DNA of 64,000 nucleotides from Sepiola atlantica (lineage: Eukaryota; Mollusca; Cephalopoda; Sepiida; Sepiolidae). Both the position numbers and the translations under genes were made by a program. Every line of letters starts with the position of its first letter. Positions within the stretch are counted from its first letter, which is position 1. The notes beneath the pieces were generated by a model. It did no database searches, was not told where the DNA came from, and saw only the letters and a list, made by a program, of their open reading frames with translations. Shown here one piece after another: positions 12,775-23,628 of this stretch. Location of the stretch: NCBI GenBank assembly GCA_963556195.1, contig OY744535.1, forward strand, positions 92,581,353-92,645,352. Direction: 5' to 3'.

Positions 12775-13215
12775 TACCGTATCGGGAAGAATGTACCTGC
12801 ATATAAATAAAAATAAAAACTATATTAATAAATATTGAAAAGTGGCGTCACTTATTTACATTAAAAAAACACAAAAACAACATCCCTCGGATTAAGAATG
12901 TATATGCATATAAATTAAAATAAAAATATATTAATTAAAAATGAAAATAAAATGTCGCTATTTTAACCACGAAATGCAAAGACTAACATTTGGCTGATGA
13001 AAAACGTACCTGCATATACATTAAAATTAAAATACCTTAATTAAAAATGAAAAAAATTGTCGGTTTTTAACCACGAAATGCAACGACTAATATTTGGCTG
13101 ATGAAGAACGTACCTGCATATACATTAAAATATAAACTATATTAATCATAAATAAAACGGGTCGTCACTTATTTTAACCAAGAAACTAAAAGAATGTCAA
13201 TCGGTCGGATAATGA
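12775..13215. repeat. tandem repeat, ~105-bp unit, ~4 diverged copies
   Basis: GTACCTGCATATA recurs near 12795, 13009 and 13111, with a variant near 12900. Each is followed by AAAATA-rich DNA and TTTTAACCACGAAATGCAA, then TTTGGCTGATGAA. Confidence 0.8.
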
Positions 13216-14034
13216 AGGTACAGAAGAAACATACAAATGGGCAGATAGATGAAATCTATAACCCAAGAGAAAAGAAATTAAAATACACACCACCATCTCC
13301 TCCTCTTATTAAACAAGTTTAATGAATACATTGATAAACTAAACATTTTTAGAGGAAACAAAATTTGATACCTGTGAGTTAAGGATCGAACGGCTGATTT
13401 TAAACAAATAAAAATGATAATTATTTGACTGCACACATTTCTTTTATCACTGTGCAGTCATGTTATTTAAAATGTAAAAAAAGAGGAAATTGCAATTGTA
13501 AGTTATATTAACCTATTCGAATGAAGTGACGTCGCGAACGGAAAGAGAAATGAGAGCAATTTTATTTACTTGCCTCCCCACGAGGGTCATATAAAAAAAT
13601 ACGTCGTTCTTTATGATAGGGGATATCCAGCAACACAAATAGGAGCACTATGTATAGAAAAAAAATTAAAGTCACACAAATCAAAGAGGATCTATCTTTC
13701 TCTGACCCTGAACAAAACAGATACTTCACTTAAGTCTGCGCTTTTCTTGTGCTGTTATCTGTCAGGACAGCTAATTAATTTGTCTGCGAGTACGTTAGAT
13801 ACGTTGCAGGGGTTTATTACTTACATTAAAGGGTCTAAGTGTTATATTTATATGTATTTTTAATTTGGGAGAAGTTGCTTATGTTAAAGTACCAACTATG
13901 GTTATAAGTGTAGGTTTATTAGCTATGTGGAGACTTTGTGTTAATGGACGAGGTATCTTTATCAGTGAAAAAACTTTTCTAAGAAGTATCACATTAAGTG
14001 GATGGGTCAATATAGGCTTTCTATTATCGTAATA
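13216..14034. other. no recognised gene
   Basis: A 97-codon frame at 13570-13863 has no recognised similarity. Confidence 0.5.
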
Positions 14035-14310
14035 TATGAGGTTTTTTTGGTTTTTTAATGGACATTGCTCCAGACAAGGCATGAAGCCACTTGATGTAAG
14101 GAGCTAAAAACACCCAAACAAATACCACTTCAAGGTCAAAACCCAGCCAACGCTAAGTATTATATGGATAGATTCACACCCAGAAAACAGCAATTCTTCA
14201 CCTTTTGCCAGAAACACCGCTCATGAAATTTGAAGACTAAAGGACAAAATAAGAGAAGCGAGAGTTACGAAGATGCTGAAAGTAAACCCAAGTTAGTCAC
14301 TTTCTACTCT
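14035..14310 (+). repeat. dispersed repeat, copy 1
   Basis: CAAGGCATGAAGCC, TTGATGTAAGGAGCTAA, AGGTCAAAACCCAGCCAACG, CAGAAAACAGCAAT and GTTAGTCACTTTCTACTC are all shared, diverged, with 38235-38425 and 38945-38980. A partial relative lies near 17825-17870. Confidence 0.7.
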
Positions 14311-14901
14311 CTTAGCGTTGATATGTATTACGATAATACAAGCCTATATTGGCCCATAAACCTAATTTGAAACCTTTTCGAAAACTTTTTCCGCTGATGA
14401 GCACCCACCCAAAATATAAATAGAACATTTAAGCCCATTAATAAAAGTAATACAACCTCATCCAGAATCTAAGCCACTCGCCGATCGATGAATTAAACCA
14501 CACACCAATCACCCCTAAATATGAATACACCATTGAAGCATTGAAAACACATAGCATCCGTTCTCTATAGTTACATTATTTTTAATAATCCTTAGTTACG
14601 ATTAAGACCCATACAACCATACAGTCGACCCCTATTCTTATAAAAGGAACGCTTCAGCAAATTCACCGGAAGATGTTACACTTGATCGTTTAACTCTTTT
14701 TTTTCGATTTGTTTTCATTTCGTGAGTCGCTGATGATTTGAATAGACTCCAACGACACTTTCTATACGATGATAAATCAATCATTGTCAAAGAAACCATG
14801 GTACGTCTATTAAATGTATAGTTTTTAATAAATACTTTGTATGTTTGCTCTCACATTTCAGATTAATCCTTTTATTGATTTCGTTTCAACAAACTCGGAC
14901 G

Positions 14902-14904
<3 letters not shown>
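14311..14904. other. no recognised gene
   Basis: AT-rich DNA without recognisable coding or repeat content. Confidence 0.5.

Positions 14905-14944
<40 letters not shown>
14905..14944. repeat. (TA)n microsatellite
   Basis: Lies 9 bases upstream of a hammerhead motif on +. Confidence 0.97.
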
Positions 14945-14949
<5 letters not shown>

Positions 14950-14952
14950 TTA

Positions 14953-15011
14953 ATTTCCCTGATGATCTGCCAAGCAAGTAACTGCTTGGTAGTGAAACAC
15001 GTGTAGGAAAA
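14953..15011 (+). ncRNA. hammerhead ribozyme candidate
   Basis: All elements are present. Stem I ATTTCC (14953-14958) pairs GGAAA(A) (15006-15011). Core CUGAUGA is 14959-14965. Stem II is about 10 pairs, CTGCCAAGCA with TGCTTGGTAG, including one G-U. GAAA is 14994-14997. Stem III ACACGUGU (14997-15004) is self-complementary. Predicted cleavage is GUA^ between 15005 and 15006. Among the strongest in the window. Confidence 0.85.
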
Positions 15012-15217
15012 AACATTTAATTTGAATAAATAGTATTTGTAAGAAAAAATATCTTTAATGGTGATCATTGGTGTCTTGAAAGGAATGCTTTGGTAAGCCT
15101 TCATAAAATCAAATATAAATGCTCTGTACTCTGTAATCGAGTATCATCGAGCTTGTTTTTTATTGGAACAACCCCGGTCTTCACTGAATGATCTATTTTA
15201 TAAGTGAAAAATCTAAA

Positions 15218-15220
<3 letters not shown>

Positions 15221-15254
<34 letters not shown>
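15221..15254. repeat. (TA)n microsatellite
   Basis: Runs into the left terminus of the inverted-repeat element at 15254. Confidence 0.97.
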
Positions 15255-15259
<5 letters not shown>

Positions 15260-15555
15260 GAGTCAATGAAAAATAGACCTGTAAATAGAAACAAATCAAT
15301 ATCTTCAGTTGTTCAGAACAAGGAGCATTTAGTAAATAAAAATATTTATTCTTCTTCTCTTTCAATTGTATTCCTTAAGCACGGCTTTTCAAAGATTAAA
15401 ATCTTATCATCAGAGGAAGTAGAGATTGATAAGTTGACAGATAAGAACAGTCAATATTCAAAATTTGGAAAATGTTTTTTTTAAAAACACACCCGTTTAA
15501 ACTTTTAAAACCTTTTGAATAGAACTTTTTAACTATTTTTCATTGACTCACCTTA
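15254..15555 (-). mobile_element. ~300-bp inverted-repeat element carrying a hammerhead motif
   Basis: Ends AGGTGAGTCAATGAAAAAT (15256) and ATTTTTCATTGACTCACCT (to 15553), flanked by TA on both sides. This looks like a MITE. Internally on - it carries a complete hammerhead candidate (15370-15419). Relatives lie at 16570-16813 (+), 16885-17132 (-, partly) and 43706-43935 (-). They share GACCTGCAAATGG, TTGTTCARAACAAGGAG and the ribozyme, each with (TA)n at the sense 3' side. Whether it moves as DNA or RNA is unresolved. Confidence 0.85.
15370..15419 (-). ncRNA. hammerhead ribozyme candidate (family C)
   Basis: On -: stem I CUUCCU with AGGAAU, core CUGAUGA, stem II AAGAUU/AAUCUU, GAAA, stem III AAGC-CGU-GCUU with perfect pairing, then A17. 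Predicted cleavage is UUA^AGG. All conserved core bases are present. Confidence 0.85.
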
Positions 15556-15641
15556 TTTTTGCTCTATCCAGTATATTGAGCTTTCCTCATCTCACAATAG
15601 GTCTAATTCTCTAAAAGTTATCTTTTAGTTATAAACCTTCA

Positions 15642-15752
15642 TATATATACATATATATATATATATGTATACATATATATATACATATATATGTATGTAT
15701 ATATAAGCATATATATATATAAATATATATGCATATATATAAATATATATGC

Positions 15753-15786
<34 letters not shown>

Positions 15787-15800
15787 GCATATATATATAA
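15642..15800. repeat. compound TA / ATGCAT / AAATATAT microsatellite
   Basis: TA tracts interrupted by TACA, TGCA and TAAA at near-regular spacing (ATGCATATATATAAATATAT repeats about three times). Confidence 0.95.
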
Positions 15801-16125
15801 ATGTTGAATTAAATTAAAGATAATTGAATTATCGTTTAATAATAATCTATCGTGACAATATAATACTGAATATATTGAATAGAGGAATCAATTCTAGAGA
15901 TGAAAGATGAACATAAAAAGTTGTAAATATACTATATTTATTAGAACATCAAAAGTTCAGAGCAATATAACAATTGTTTTATTTTTGACGTCTTTTTGGA
16001 CAGCGTCCACCCTGACTCTACGCTCTCATCTCAACATAAAACTCTTTACCTTTTGGCCTTCATTTTGTTTTGTTTCATGTAAAATGTTGCCGATAATATT
16101 TACAATTACACTGTCGGTTGTTCTC

Positions 16126-16175
16126 TATCCTCTGAGGAAAAGAGTTTATCTTTGAAAAAACATGGATTAAGGATA
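16126..16175 (+). ncRNA. hammerhead-like motif (family E)
   Basis: Stem I UAUCCU (16126-16131) with AGGAUA (16170-16175), six perfect pairs. Core CUGAGGA 16132-16138. Stem II AAAGA-GUUUA-UCUUU. GAAA 16154-16157. Stem III is only partly pairable. (TA)n starts 83 bases downstream after a TTCTAATAAAT segment shared with the 3791 copy. Confidence 0.7.
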
Positions 16176-16256
16176 TGAAGCTCGTTGCTCTGAACTTTTG
16201 ATGTTCTAATAAATATTGTATCTTTATAATTTTTATTCTCATCTTACATCTTTAGA

Positions 16257-16257
<1 letters not shown>

Positions 16258-16343
<86 letters not shown>

Positions 16344-16346
16344 CAT
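16258..16346. repeat. (TA)n microsatellite
   Basis: TA run with TGTA and TACA interruptions, bracketed by hammerhead motifs pointing toward it from both sides (16126 on + and 16417 on -). Confidence 0.97.
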
Positions 16347-16365
16347 ATTTGTTATTGTTTATTTA

Positions 16366-16417
16366 TCTATGGACGTATACGTTTCGTCTCTTTTCAATCA
16401 AGACTCATCAGCATAGA
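16366..16417 (-). ncRNA. hammerhead ribozyme candidate, canonical
   Basis: On -: stem I UCUAUG with CAUAGA, six perfect pairs. Core CUGAUGA. Stem II begins GUCUU and closes GAGAC. GAAA. Stem III ACG-UAUA-CGU. Predicted cleavage at GUC^CAUAG, between 16372 and 16371. Every conserved catalytic-core base is present. (TA)n lies 20 bases downstream in the sense direction. Confidence 0.9.
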
Positions 16418-16651
16418 AGAACGACTATTCACCACCGGTCACACGATTCGAAAGACCTGGGTGGAATCGTCGTCATTGGATTTTTATACAGATTCCTCTA
16501 GATTTACCAATATTTCTGAGCCCCACGCGCTTTTTTGGATTTCATTATTGGTGATTCTCATACCCGTTTGAACTTTAAAATTTACATAAAAAACTCTTTC
16601 AAATTTAGAACTTTGACAGTCCTATCCTGTCAACTTATCAATCATAATTTT

Positions 16652-16698
16652 CTCTCTGATGATAAGATTTTAATCTTTGAAAAGCCTGGTTTAAGGAA
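16652..16698 (+). ncRNA. hammerhead-like motif (family C), weak stem I
   Basis: CUGAUGA 16656-16662, stem II AAGAUU/AAUCUU, GAAA 16679-16682, stem III AAGC-CUG-GUUU (one G-U). Stem I is reduced to about three pairs (UCU/AGG). (TA)n begins about 115 bases downstream. Confidence 0.7.
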
Positions 16699-16811
16699 TG
16701 AAAAGAGAAGAAAAATAAATGTTTTTTATTAACTAAGCTGCTCCTTGTTTTGAACAACCGAAGATATCGATTTGCTTCCATTTGCAGGTCTAATCAATTC
16801 TTCATTGACTT

Positions 16812-16813
<2 letters not shown>

Positions 16814-16884
<71 letters not shown>
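16814..16884. repeat. (TA)n microsatellite
   Basis: Follows TTCATTGACTTAACA, the end of a family C element on +. Confidence 0.98.
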
Positions 16885-16889
<5 letters not shown>

Positions 16890-17080
16890 GGTGTACTAAA
16901 AGCGAACTTTTAGGAAAGGTAAAACCTATTGTGAAGAGTATACAGCTCAATATCCAGGATAGAGCAGGTAGATATGAAGAAGAATGGAAAGGAATTAGAG
17001 AAGCAAAAGCCAAATCAAAATTCAATTCAAATGCTCAGAGCAAGGTATATTCCGCAAAAAGGCAATTTATTCAAGTTAAA

Positions 17081-17132
17081 TTTTCCTTAAGCCAGGCTTT
17101 TCAAAGATCAAAATCTTATCATCAGAGGAAGT
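17081..17132 (-). ncRNA. hammerhead ribozyme candidate (family C)
   Basis: On -: stem I ACUUCCU with AGGAAAA (five to six pairs), CUGAUGA, stem II AAGAUU/GAUCUU, GAAA, stem III AAGC-CUG-GCUU. Complete core. Here a (TA)n lies 7 bases upstream in sense as well as another about 195 bases downstream. Confidence 0.82.
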
Positions 17133-17136
17133 CGCT

Positions 17137-17139
<3 letters not shown>

Positions 17140-17221
<82 letters not shown>
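17140..17221. repeat. (TA)n microsatellite
   Basis: Next to the sense 5' end of the 17081 hammerhead, followed by a GAGAAA-rich stretch. Confidence 0.98.
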
Positions 17222-17224
<3 letters not shown>

Positions 17225-17259
17225 AAGAGAGAAGTAGAGAAAGAGAGAAAGTAAAAGGG

Positions 17260-17887
17260 AAAACATTAAATGTTTCAAGCCGATGATAGTCAGTTTAATC
17301 AAGTAGCTCTAGATAAACAGGATCTTTCCCCCTCGCCTATTCATGGAGCACTTGGCCTTTTCTTTTTATAGGATGGAGTAAACGAGGTTACGTTCAACGT
17401 TCGTCTCTGTATTACTGTAATTACAAGGCATAATGCAGGTTCTTACACATACAACGTGGCCGAAGTAATAACATTCAGCTGTGATCATAAAAAAAGGCCA
17501 GGATACCTGCGACTGCATCCGTTGAGATAGCGGACGGAAATACATCCGTTTGGTAAATAAACAACACGCAGTTGAAAGTCAAATGCCCGAGGGGACGGGG
17601 GTAGCTACATTTAGTTCGTAAGTCAAATATTGACATGAGCGTGACAGTTTAAGATAGCGTGGTTGTCCAACAATGTTACGATAGCCGACTCGAAGTTGGA
17701 TCGACTAAATGTAGCTGGCTAAAGTTTTCGAGAGATCAACTTCCGTCAACTACCACCAACCCTCTCCACCTCGGTGACGCTACGCATTCGCCACAAACGT
17801 ACGATTTTTTTTAACATAGTTCACCCTAAACAAGGCAGGACGCCACTTTAGACGTAAGGGGCTACTTAGAAAAAAAGGGTGAAGGTT
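17260..17887. other. no recognised gene
   Basis: Less AT-rich than its surroundings. 17825-17870 resembles part of the dispersed repeat at 14035. Confidence 0.45.
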
Positions 17888-18850
17888 TTTTTTAGGGGGG
17901 GTCAACCTGATTTAGGAGCTGCGCAGCGAGATGTCTGTTTACATTAGTTTCAAATTTCTGCATATTAGTAACGTCAGGAAAACAGGGAACAGGGAGGGAG
18001 TTCCAAAGTCCAGCAGCACGAGTAAAGAAGCTTTTGGAGTAGAAAGCTCTTCGGCATCTGGGGACCTCCACAGTGTATAGATGGACTTTGGCAGATTGTT
18101 GGGTTGGTCTAGTGAATTTACGTCGTGGTGGTACCAGAGCAGCAAGCTCATCAGAGCACAATCCAATGAAGTACTTGTAAAACTGGCACAAGGAAGCAGC
18201 ACTCCGGCGATGGGACAGGAGCTGGAGCTTGATTGATAATGAAGCACCTATCAAGTTGGCGACTCTTTTTTGGACTTGGTCTAAGAGAGAGAGACAGACT
18301 AGCAGATGATGCACCAGCCCAGATGTGGCAACAATACTCCATGCATGGGCGGATGGTGGCTTTGTAGAGATGTAGGATAATCTCAGGTGTGAGAAGTTTA
18401 CTGACACGGTAGAGAGATCCCACCTTCTTTGCAGCAGCCCTGGCAATGTTTTCAATGTATTTATTCCAATTCATGTTATCTGTGAAAGTAAGGCCGAGGA
18501 GTTTGAATGATGAACTCTCAGGCAGGGTGTTATTTGCCATGACAATCGGTGGTTGTAGAGGTTTCTTGTAGTTATTGAAGGAAAGTAGCTTTGTCGTTGC
18601 GGCATTAAAAGTTACCATACTGGAGGCCATTTTATAAGGATTCAGCTATTGCCTATATTTGCGCGTCGGTTTTGCCCACATGACGAAAGTAGAGCGTGGT
18701 GTCGTCAGCAAACATTCTTATGTCAGTCGTAATGGCATCAGGGAGGTAATTTATGGAAATCAGAAACAATAGTGGTTCAAGAATAGATCCCTGGGGTACA
18801 CCAGCATTTAAGCCACGTTGCTTAGAAGAACGTCCATATGAATAGCATCA
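17888..18850 (-). pseudogene. 5'-truncated non-LTR retrotransposon (LINE), RT C-terminal half
   Basis: Reading down - from 18850, the palm region shows RMFADDTTLYFR with the FADD catalytic box at 18712-18701. After a stop near 18650 comes FKLLGLTFTDNMNWNKYI, then RPCMEYCCHIWAG. A frameshift near 18300 leads to QVQKRVANLIG and the tail RAFYSKSFFTRAAGLWNSL. This order (palm D box, thumb-like segment, LGLxxxxxxxW, AxxxYCxxxW, FxxRxxxLWNxLP) is typical of CR1/Jockey-type LINE proteins. Endonuclease and most of the RT are absent. Not functional. Confidence 0.88.
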
Positions 18851-19890
18851 TGTGTTTATATACAAGTGTTTGCTGTCTTTTCTTTAAGCACAACTGCAAT
18901 AGACACCACTCTAAACTATACCGTTTACTCTGTTGTGGCTGCTTTTTTTGTGCAAAGAGTCTTGGTTGAGGCGTCATATCTCCACTTTTTATCTGATAGC
19001 CTCATTTTTTTAATTTCATTACATTTGAGTCGTTTAAGTTTTTAATAGTTAAACACAATAAACAAGCTTTAGTTTAATCTGGAAATACAACGGCAACCCC
19101 CTTTAAGGAATCTATAAAGAGTCAGTGATAGAAGATCTCTAACTGCACTTCTGAACTTTAATTCTCAATCCAGTGACTAGAGGTACAATACGAGTGCACA
19201 CATACCGTCATCCGCAGATGTCTTCTTTCTGATACACCAGTTGCACAACCGAGGCTTGAGAGTCTTATTTACGTTACTATTTATTGCATAGTTGTAGGGC
19301 TACATCTATAGATAAACAAGAAAGTATTGTTTACAGACGATTTGCTTACGAAATAGAAAAAAAATGAATAAAAAAACCAGTCGTATAGAAAACATATTTA
19401 TAGTTTTGACATGATCCAGCGAATGTTGGCAGGCCGTCAAATCTAACAACTAATATCCGGCTACAAAGAACGATCTTATAAATATACAAATGTACACTTT
19501 CAGCATAACATTACCTAACAACGGTTGACATGTCGTAAGACACAAACACCAATCAACCAAGCTATCAAACATTCTGTGGGTTCTGTAGAATAAATCGCAG
19601 GAAATTTCGGCAAGGTATCTACCTCTATCCAACTTCATCAGCCTGAAATCTATATTTACCTGCGAGTTCTACATTTACTCTACCTACCCTATTTCCCAAC
19701 CCTATCAACACCTCAAGCTCCCCACAACTTTCCTAGGTATGGCACACACCGTCATCTTGAAATGAGACCACAATTTTTGAGCTTTAGGGAGTGTGGTATC
19801 CCATCTTAGTATCCATTACTGCCAGGTCCAATCTGACGCGGATCACTAGTAACCGTGCAGACCCTATCTATTCGTAAAATAGAAAATATC
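18851..19890. other. no recognised gene
   Basis: No recognisable coding region. Near 19787 a phrase GGGAGTGTGG and following DNA resembles the flank of the repeat at 20448-20600. Confidence 0.5.
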
Positions 19891-20345
19891 GTTTCCATGA
19901 TATTTGTTTTCAAAATATTTGTTTTAAAGATATTTTATTTGAAAATATTTGTTTTGAGGACATTTGTTTTTAAATATTTGTTTTGAATATATTTGTTTTG
20001 AATATATTTGTTTTGAATATATTTGTTTTAAAAATATTTGTTTTGAATATATTTTTCGTTTAAATATTTGTTTTTAAGATATTTGTTTTGAATATATTTG
20101 TTTTGAAAATATTTGTTCTGAAGACATTTGTTTTGAATATATTTCTTTTGAAATATTTGTTTTGGAGATATTTTTTTTGAATATATTTGTTTTGAAAATA
20201 TTTGTTTTGAATATAATTTTTTGAAAATATTTGTTTTGAATATATTTGTTTTGAAAATATTTGTTTTGAAGATATTTCTTTTGAAGATATTTTTTTTGAA
20301 GATATTTTTTTGAAAATATTTCTTTTGAAATTTGTTTTGAAAATA
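19891..20345. repeat. AT-rich tandem repeat, ~15-18-bp units
   Basis: About 28 diverged copies of TTTGTTTTGAATATA-type units. The - strand frame (KNIFKTNIFK) is a by-product. Confidence 0.92.
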
Positions 20346-20447
20346 TGTTATGCTCCTTTTTAAGGGTCGGAATGAAAACACGAACACGGAATTAGGTAAA
20401 AAAAAAGTATATTGAAGAAAAGTATAGACTTGGGAGACTCACATTTG

Positions 20448-20535
20448 AAAGGTTTAGGGAGTGTGGATTAGGGTTAGGGAGTGTGGATTAGGGTTAGGGA
20501 GTGTGGATTAGGGTTAGGGAGTGTGGATTAACGCC
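20448..20535 (+). repeat. 20-bp tandem repeat with telomere-like core
   Basis: Four nearly perfect copies of GGGAGTGTGGATTAGGGTTA. Confidence 0.95.
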
Positions 20536-20539
20536 TTAG

Positions 20540-21271
20540 TACTCCTAGGTCCACTCTAAGGCGAAGTGCGAGTGTCTAGTCGGGCTCTATCTATCGGTTC
20601 AATATAACCCATCGTTTACAGCATACAAAACATCCGCCCACAACAAAAGATCATCTAGAAGCAACCGTACACAAAACATAAGTTCGATTCCGGCATAAAA
20701 TAAGCTAAAATGGTAGACATAGCGTAAAAGCGAACCATCATCCTATCAACTGTGTCTAATATTTTGGCACTTCATTTCGAGCGATGGCGAAGTCGCTTTC
20801 CGCTGATGCTTTTTCTTTCTAAAACTGCACGTTAACAAACGTAATTGACCTGAGATCGTGACTAGAATCGTGATTTCCAGCGAGCCTTCTTGAACACGTG
20901 GAAAGTTCAAGGACAAATCGGGCGCAGGGAACAAAAACGAAACGCCGGGAAGTAAAGAACACAAACATTGATCGGAATATTCCAGAAGGATTTGCCAAAT
21001 AAATTAAACATGGTCAGGCTGTTTTTTTTGGAATAAGTTGGAAATTTCTACGATTATCTCGGAAAGTAATTGGTTGCAGGCAATTTTATAGTTGCTCGTA
21101 ATGTGGCTCTCTTCAAGTCGTTATAAACTTTCAACGAAAATACTTCGTCGGATTCTCTTCTAGAATCCTTATTCTGGCGTATTTTATTTGCCTATTAGAA
21201 AGGGCCTATCAATGGTACTTTGGTTTAAAAAACTTAGAGTTGTACGAAATAAAATCAATTTAGCCTGTTTA
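20540..21271. other. no recognised gene
   Basis: No recognised coding or repeat content apart from short frames. Confidence 0.5.
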
Positions 21272-21789
21272 TATTGGGTTGGCCAAAGAGTTAGTTCGTT
21301 TTTTCAATGTCATCTTTCCGGCCAACTATAGATTGTTCTATATTCCCACGATTCAAATCCTGTATTTGGTGCAGCGAGTATGTTCACGTCAGTGTGTAAT
21401 AACCCTTTGAGCAGAACAGTTCTTACATTTTTGCTTGTATTTCAGGCCTTGAAATGGAAGATCGAGAAGAGCATTACCAACATCTGATGCTTTTTTACCA
21501 CATAAAAAAATACACAACCTGCGTAAAGATATGTATTGTGTATTTTTTCAGTGAGAGATTGTTCTCGCTTTGGCTGGCTAAAGATGATCGACAGTGACCA
21601 AGTGAAAGCCATAGTTAAACAAGATTGCCGTTTGACAACCAGACAAATCGCATACATTCTCAAGATTTTCTGATCGAGCGTTGACAATTTGCATAAACTC
21701 GGTTATGTTTCTAAACTTGATGTTTGGTATCCCCATGAACTGACAGAAGCAAAAAAAACAAAACTAACGAACTTTTGGCCAACCCAATA
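21272..21789 (+). mobile_element. internally deleted mariner element
   Basis: Terminal inverted repeats TTGGGTTGGCCAAAGAG (21274) and CTTTTGGCCAACCCAA (to 21787), with TA at both ends. The + strand interior keeps part of the mariner N-terminal helix-turn-helix region: MIDSDQVKAIVKQD, LTTRQIAYILKIF, a stop, then LGYVSKLDVWYPHELTE at 21700-21750. That block, ending in W-x-PHEL, is characteristic of mariner transposases. The catalytic domain is deleted. The element is 518 bp against about 1.3 kb for a complete mariner. Confidence 0.92.
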
Positions 21790-22742
21790 TTCAAATCATG
21801 ACGAGCGGGACTTCCTACATAAATTTGTATTATTTATTGGTAATAATAATCGTCATTCGCAAATACTAAATACTTATTAAAGTGAATATTATTAAGAATT
21901 TCTTCTTTTATGAAATAATTGTTATTGTAAGCTAAATTTTCTTTTAAATAGTTTAAACGGATATTTATTAGCTTATTTAAAATTATAGAAATGCAGATAC
22001 CAGAAAGATGCTTAATATTCACGGATCGATTTACAACGTTATTCGAAAAAAAAATTAACATTGTTTCCACGTTTCCCGGCTACTAGACTTCAGCTATGTA
22101 AAGAAATCATATCGATAAGATTTAATTATAGAAAGGTCAAGAGATCTGCCGGCTCAATAATGCATGCAAGTGTAAAGACAGGCCCGAAATCGTGACAATT
22201 GGCGGATTTTGTTTCCAAGCATATGGCGAAACTCTCTCAGGTATGCACAGAAATCAAGTAAGTAAATGTATTATTTGGATTATTCGGACTACTATTCTCA
22301 TTTTGGTTTTGGTTTTCACAACGTTTCTGTCGATATAACCTCCGACATTATTTACGTAAATGTTTATTTAAAACTTGGGATTCTTCTGTAGGAAATTCCG
22401 AACTGAACCCTTAATTTAATCCACGGAGGTAGATTGTTCTCGTCCCGTTTGCCATCAGTGGTAAAACGTGTTAAGTATTTTCTTTTCTTATTTAGTATAA
22501 CCTGTAGCAAGGATTGAACCTTCAACATCCAGAAAACTCTAACTCAAAACTGATTCTTAATCAACTTTATCCATTTCGACCCGGGTCCATCCATGTCCGA
22601 CATAAAGATCGCCAAGTTAAAAAAAAATGCAAATAAAGAAGCCCGGAAGCTATATCGACCGAAGCAGTAAATCTAACATACATGATGAAAACAGTAGTAC
22701 GAAACTCCCCATTATCCAAATTATCTATTGTCATCTAAACAA
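21790..22742. other. no recognised gene
   Basis: AT-rich DNA with no recognised feature. Confidence 0.5.
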
Positions 22743-22930
22743 TGGGAGGTGACAGTGGTTAAGTGGATAACGACACGGACTGAAGACCTGGTTGTTCCAA
22801 GTTCGATTCCCGTCAGTTCCACAGTATTACATTCAATAAGATATGTTGGCAAACTTTCTCGTGGTCCTTCCCGTAAGTACCCGATGTCTTTTCAGACAGA
22901 TTCATAACTAGAACAATATCGATTCACACG
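22743..22930 (+). mobile_element. tRNA-derived SINE, copy 1
   Basis: A-box-like TGGTTAAGTGGATAA (22756) and B-box GTTCGATTCC (22801-22810) at tRNA-like spacing, followed by a body with TTGGCAAACTTTCTCGTGGTCC and GTAAGTACCCGATGTCTTTT shared with the copies at 24868 and 33321. Pol III transcription is expected for this class. Confidence 0.88.
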
Positions 22931-23628
22931 AAAGAAGAAGATCTAAACAATTCCGAAACATTAAGTCATGATGTTTCAAAACAGCCAATCAAATGTACCG
23001 ATTATTTAAAAGGTTCAAAGACAAATTTGACACGTCATATATTGATCAATAATTGATCTGTTCTCAAAATACATCGTGCATCACTTGAAGAATAGTTTCC
23101 CGAATACATCCTACGAGGAGAAGTCGCCCCCAACATTATCTCTAGCCTTAACCTGGAGCATGCGATATTTCTAGAATTTTCACAAAAAAGCTTCCACAAA
23201 CACTTTGTCTATTTGCATGAAAGTAAATTAAACTAACTATAACCCACATTACCCGCACTTACGCTAGCAGCTGTATTCAATAATTTATAATGATCGGTTA
23301 ATTAGTTTAGCAGGGAAACCTATACACTTATACACATACCTAACTTTATATAAATATGGATTGGATGGAAAATATGATTCTTAATTGTTATATACTTTTA
23401 TACAACATATATAAATTGATTTACAATCAGGGTCGCCAATCTAAAACATTTGAACAACAAAGCTCCTCATGTGTTCGACAGACATTGAATCAACTATGAA
23501 ATTGTTCAATATGACGTACAAAGAGAAAGTGGCATTTTACTGGGTCATCCATTGGAATTCTCCGAATCTATTGAACTAATAAGCAGAAAGAATATAACAA
23601 GATGGAATAATGGAGAGAAACAAGAAAT
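22931..23628. other. no recognised gene
   Basis: No recognised coding or repeat content. Confidence 0.5.
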
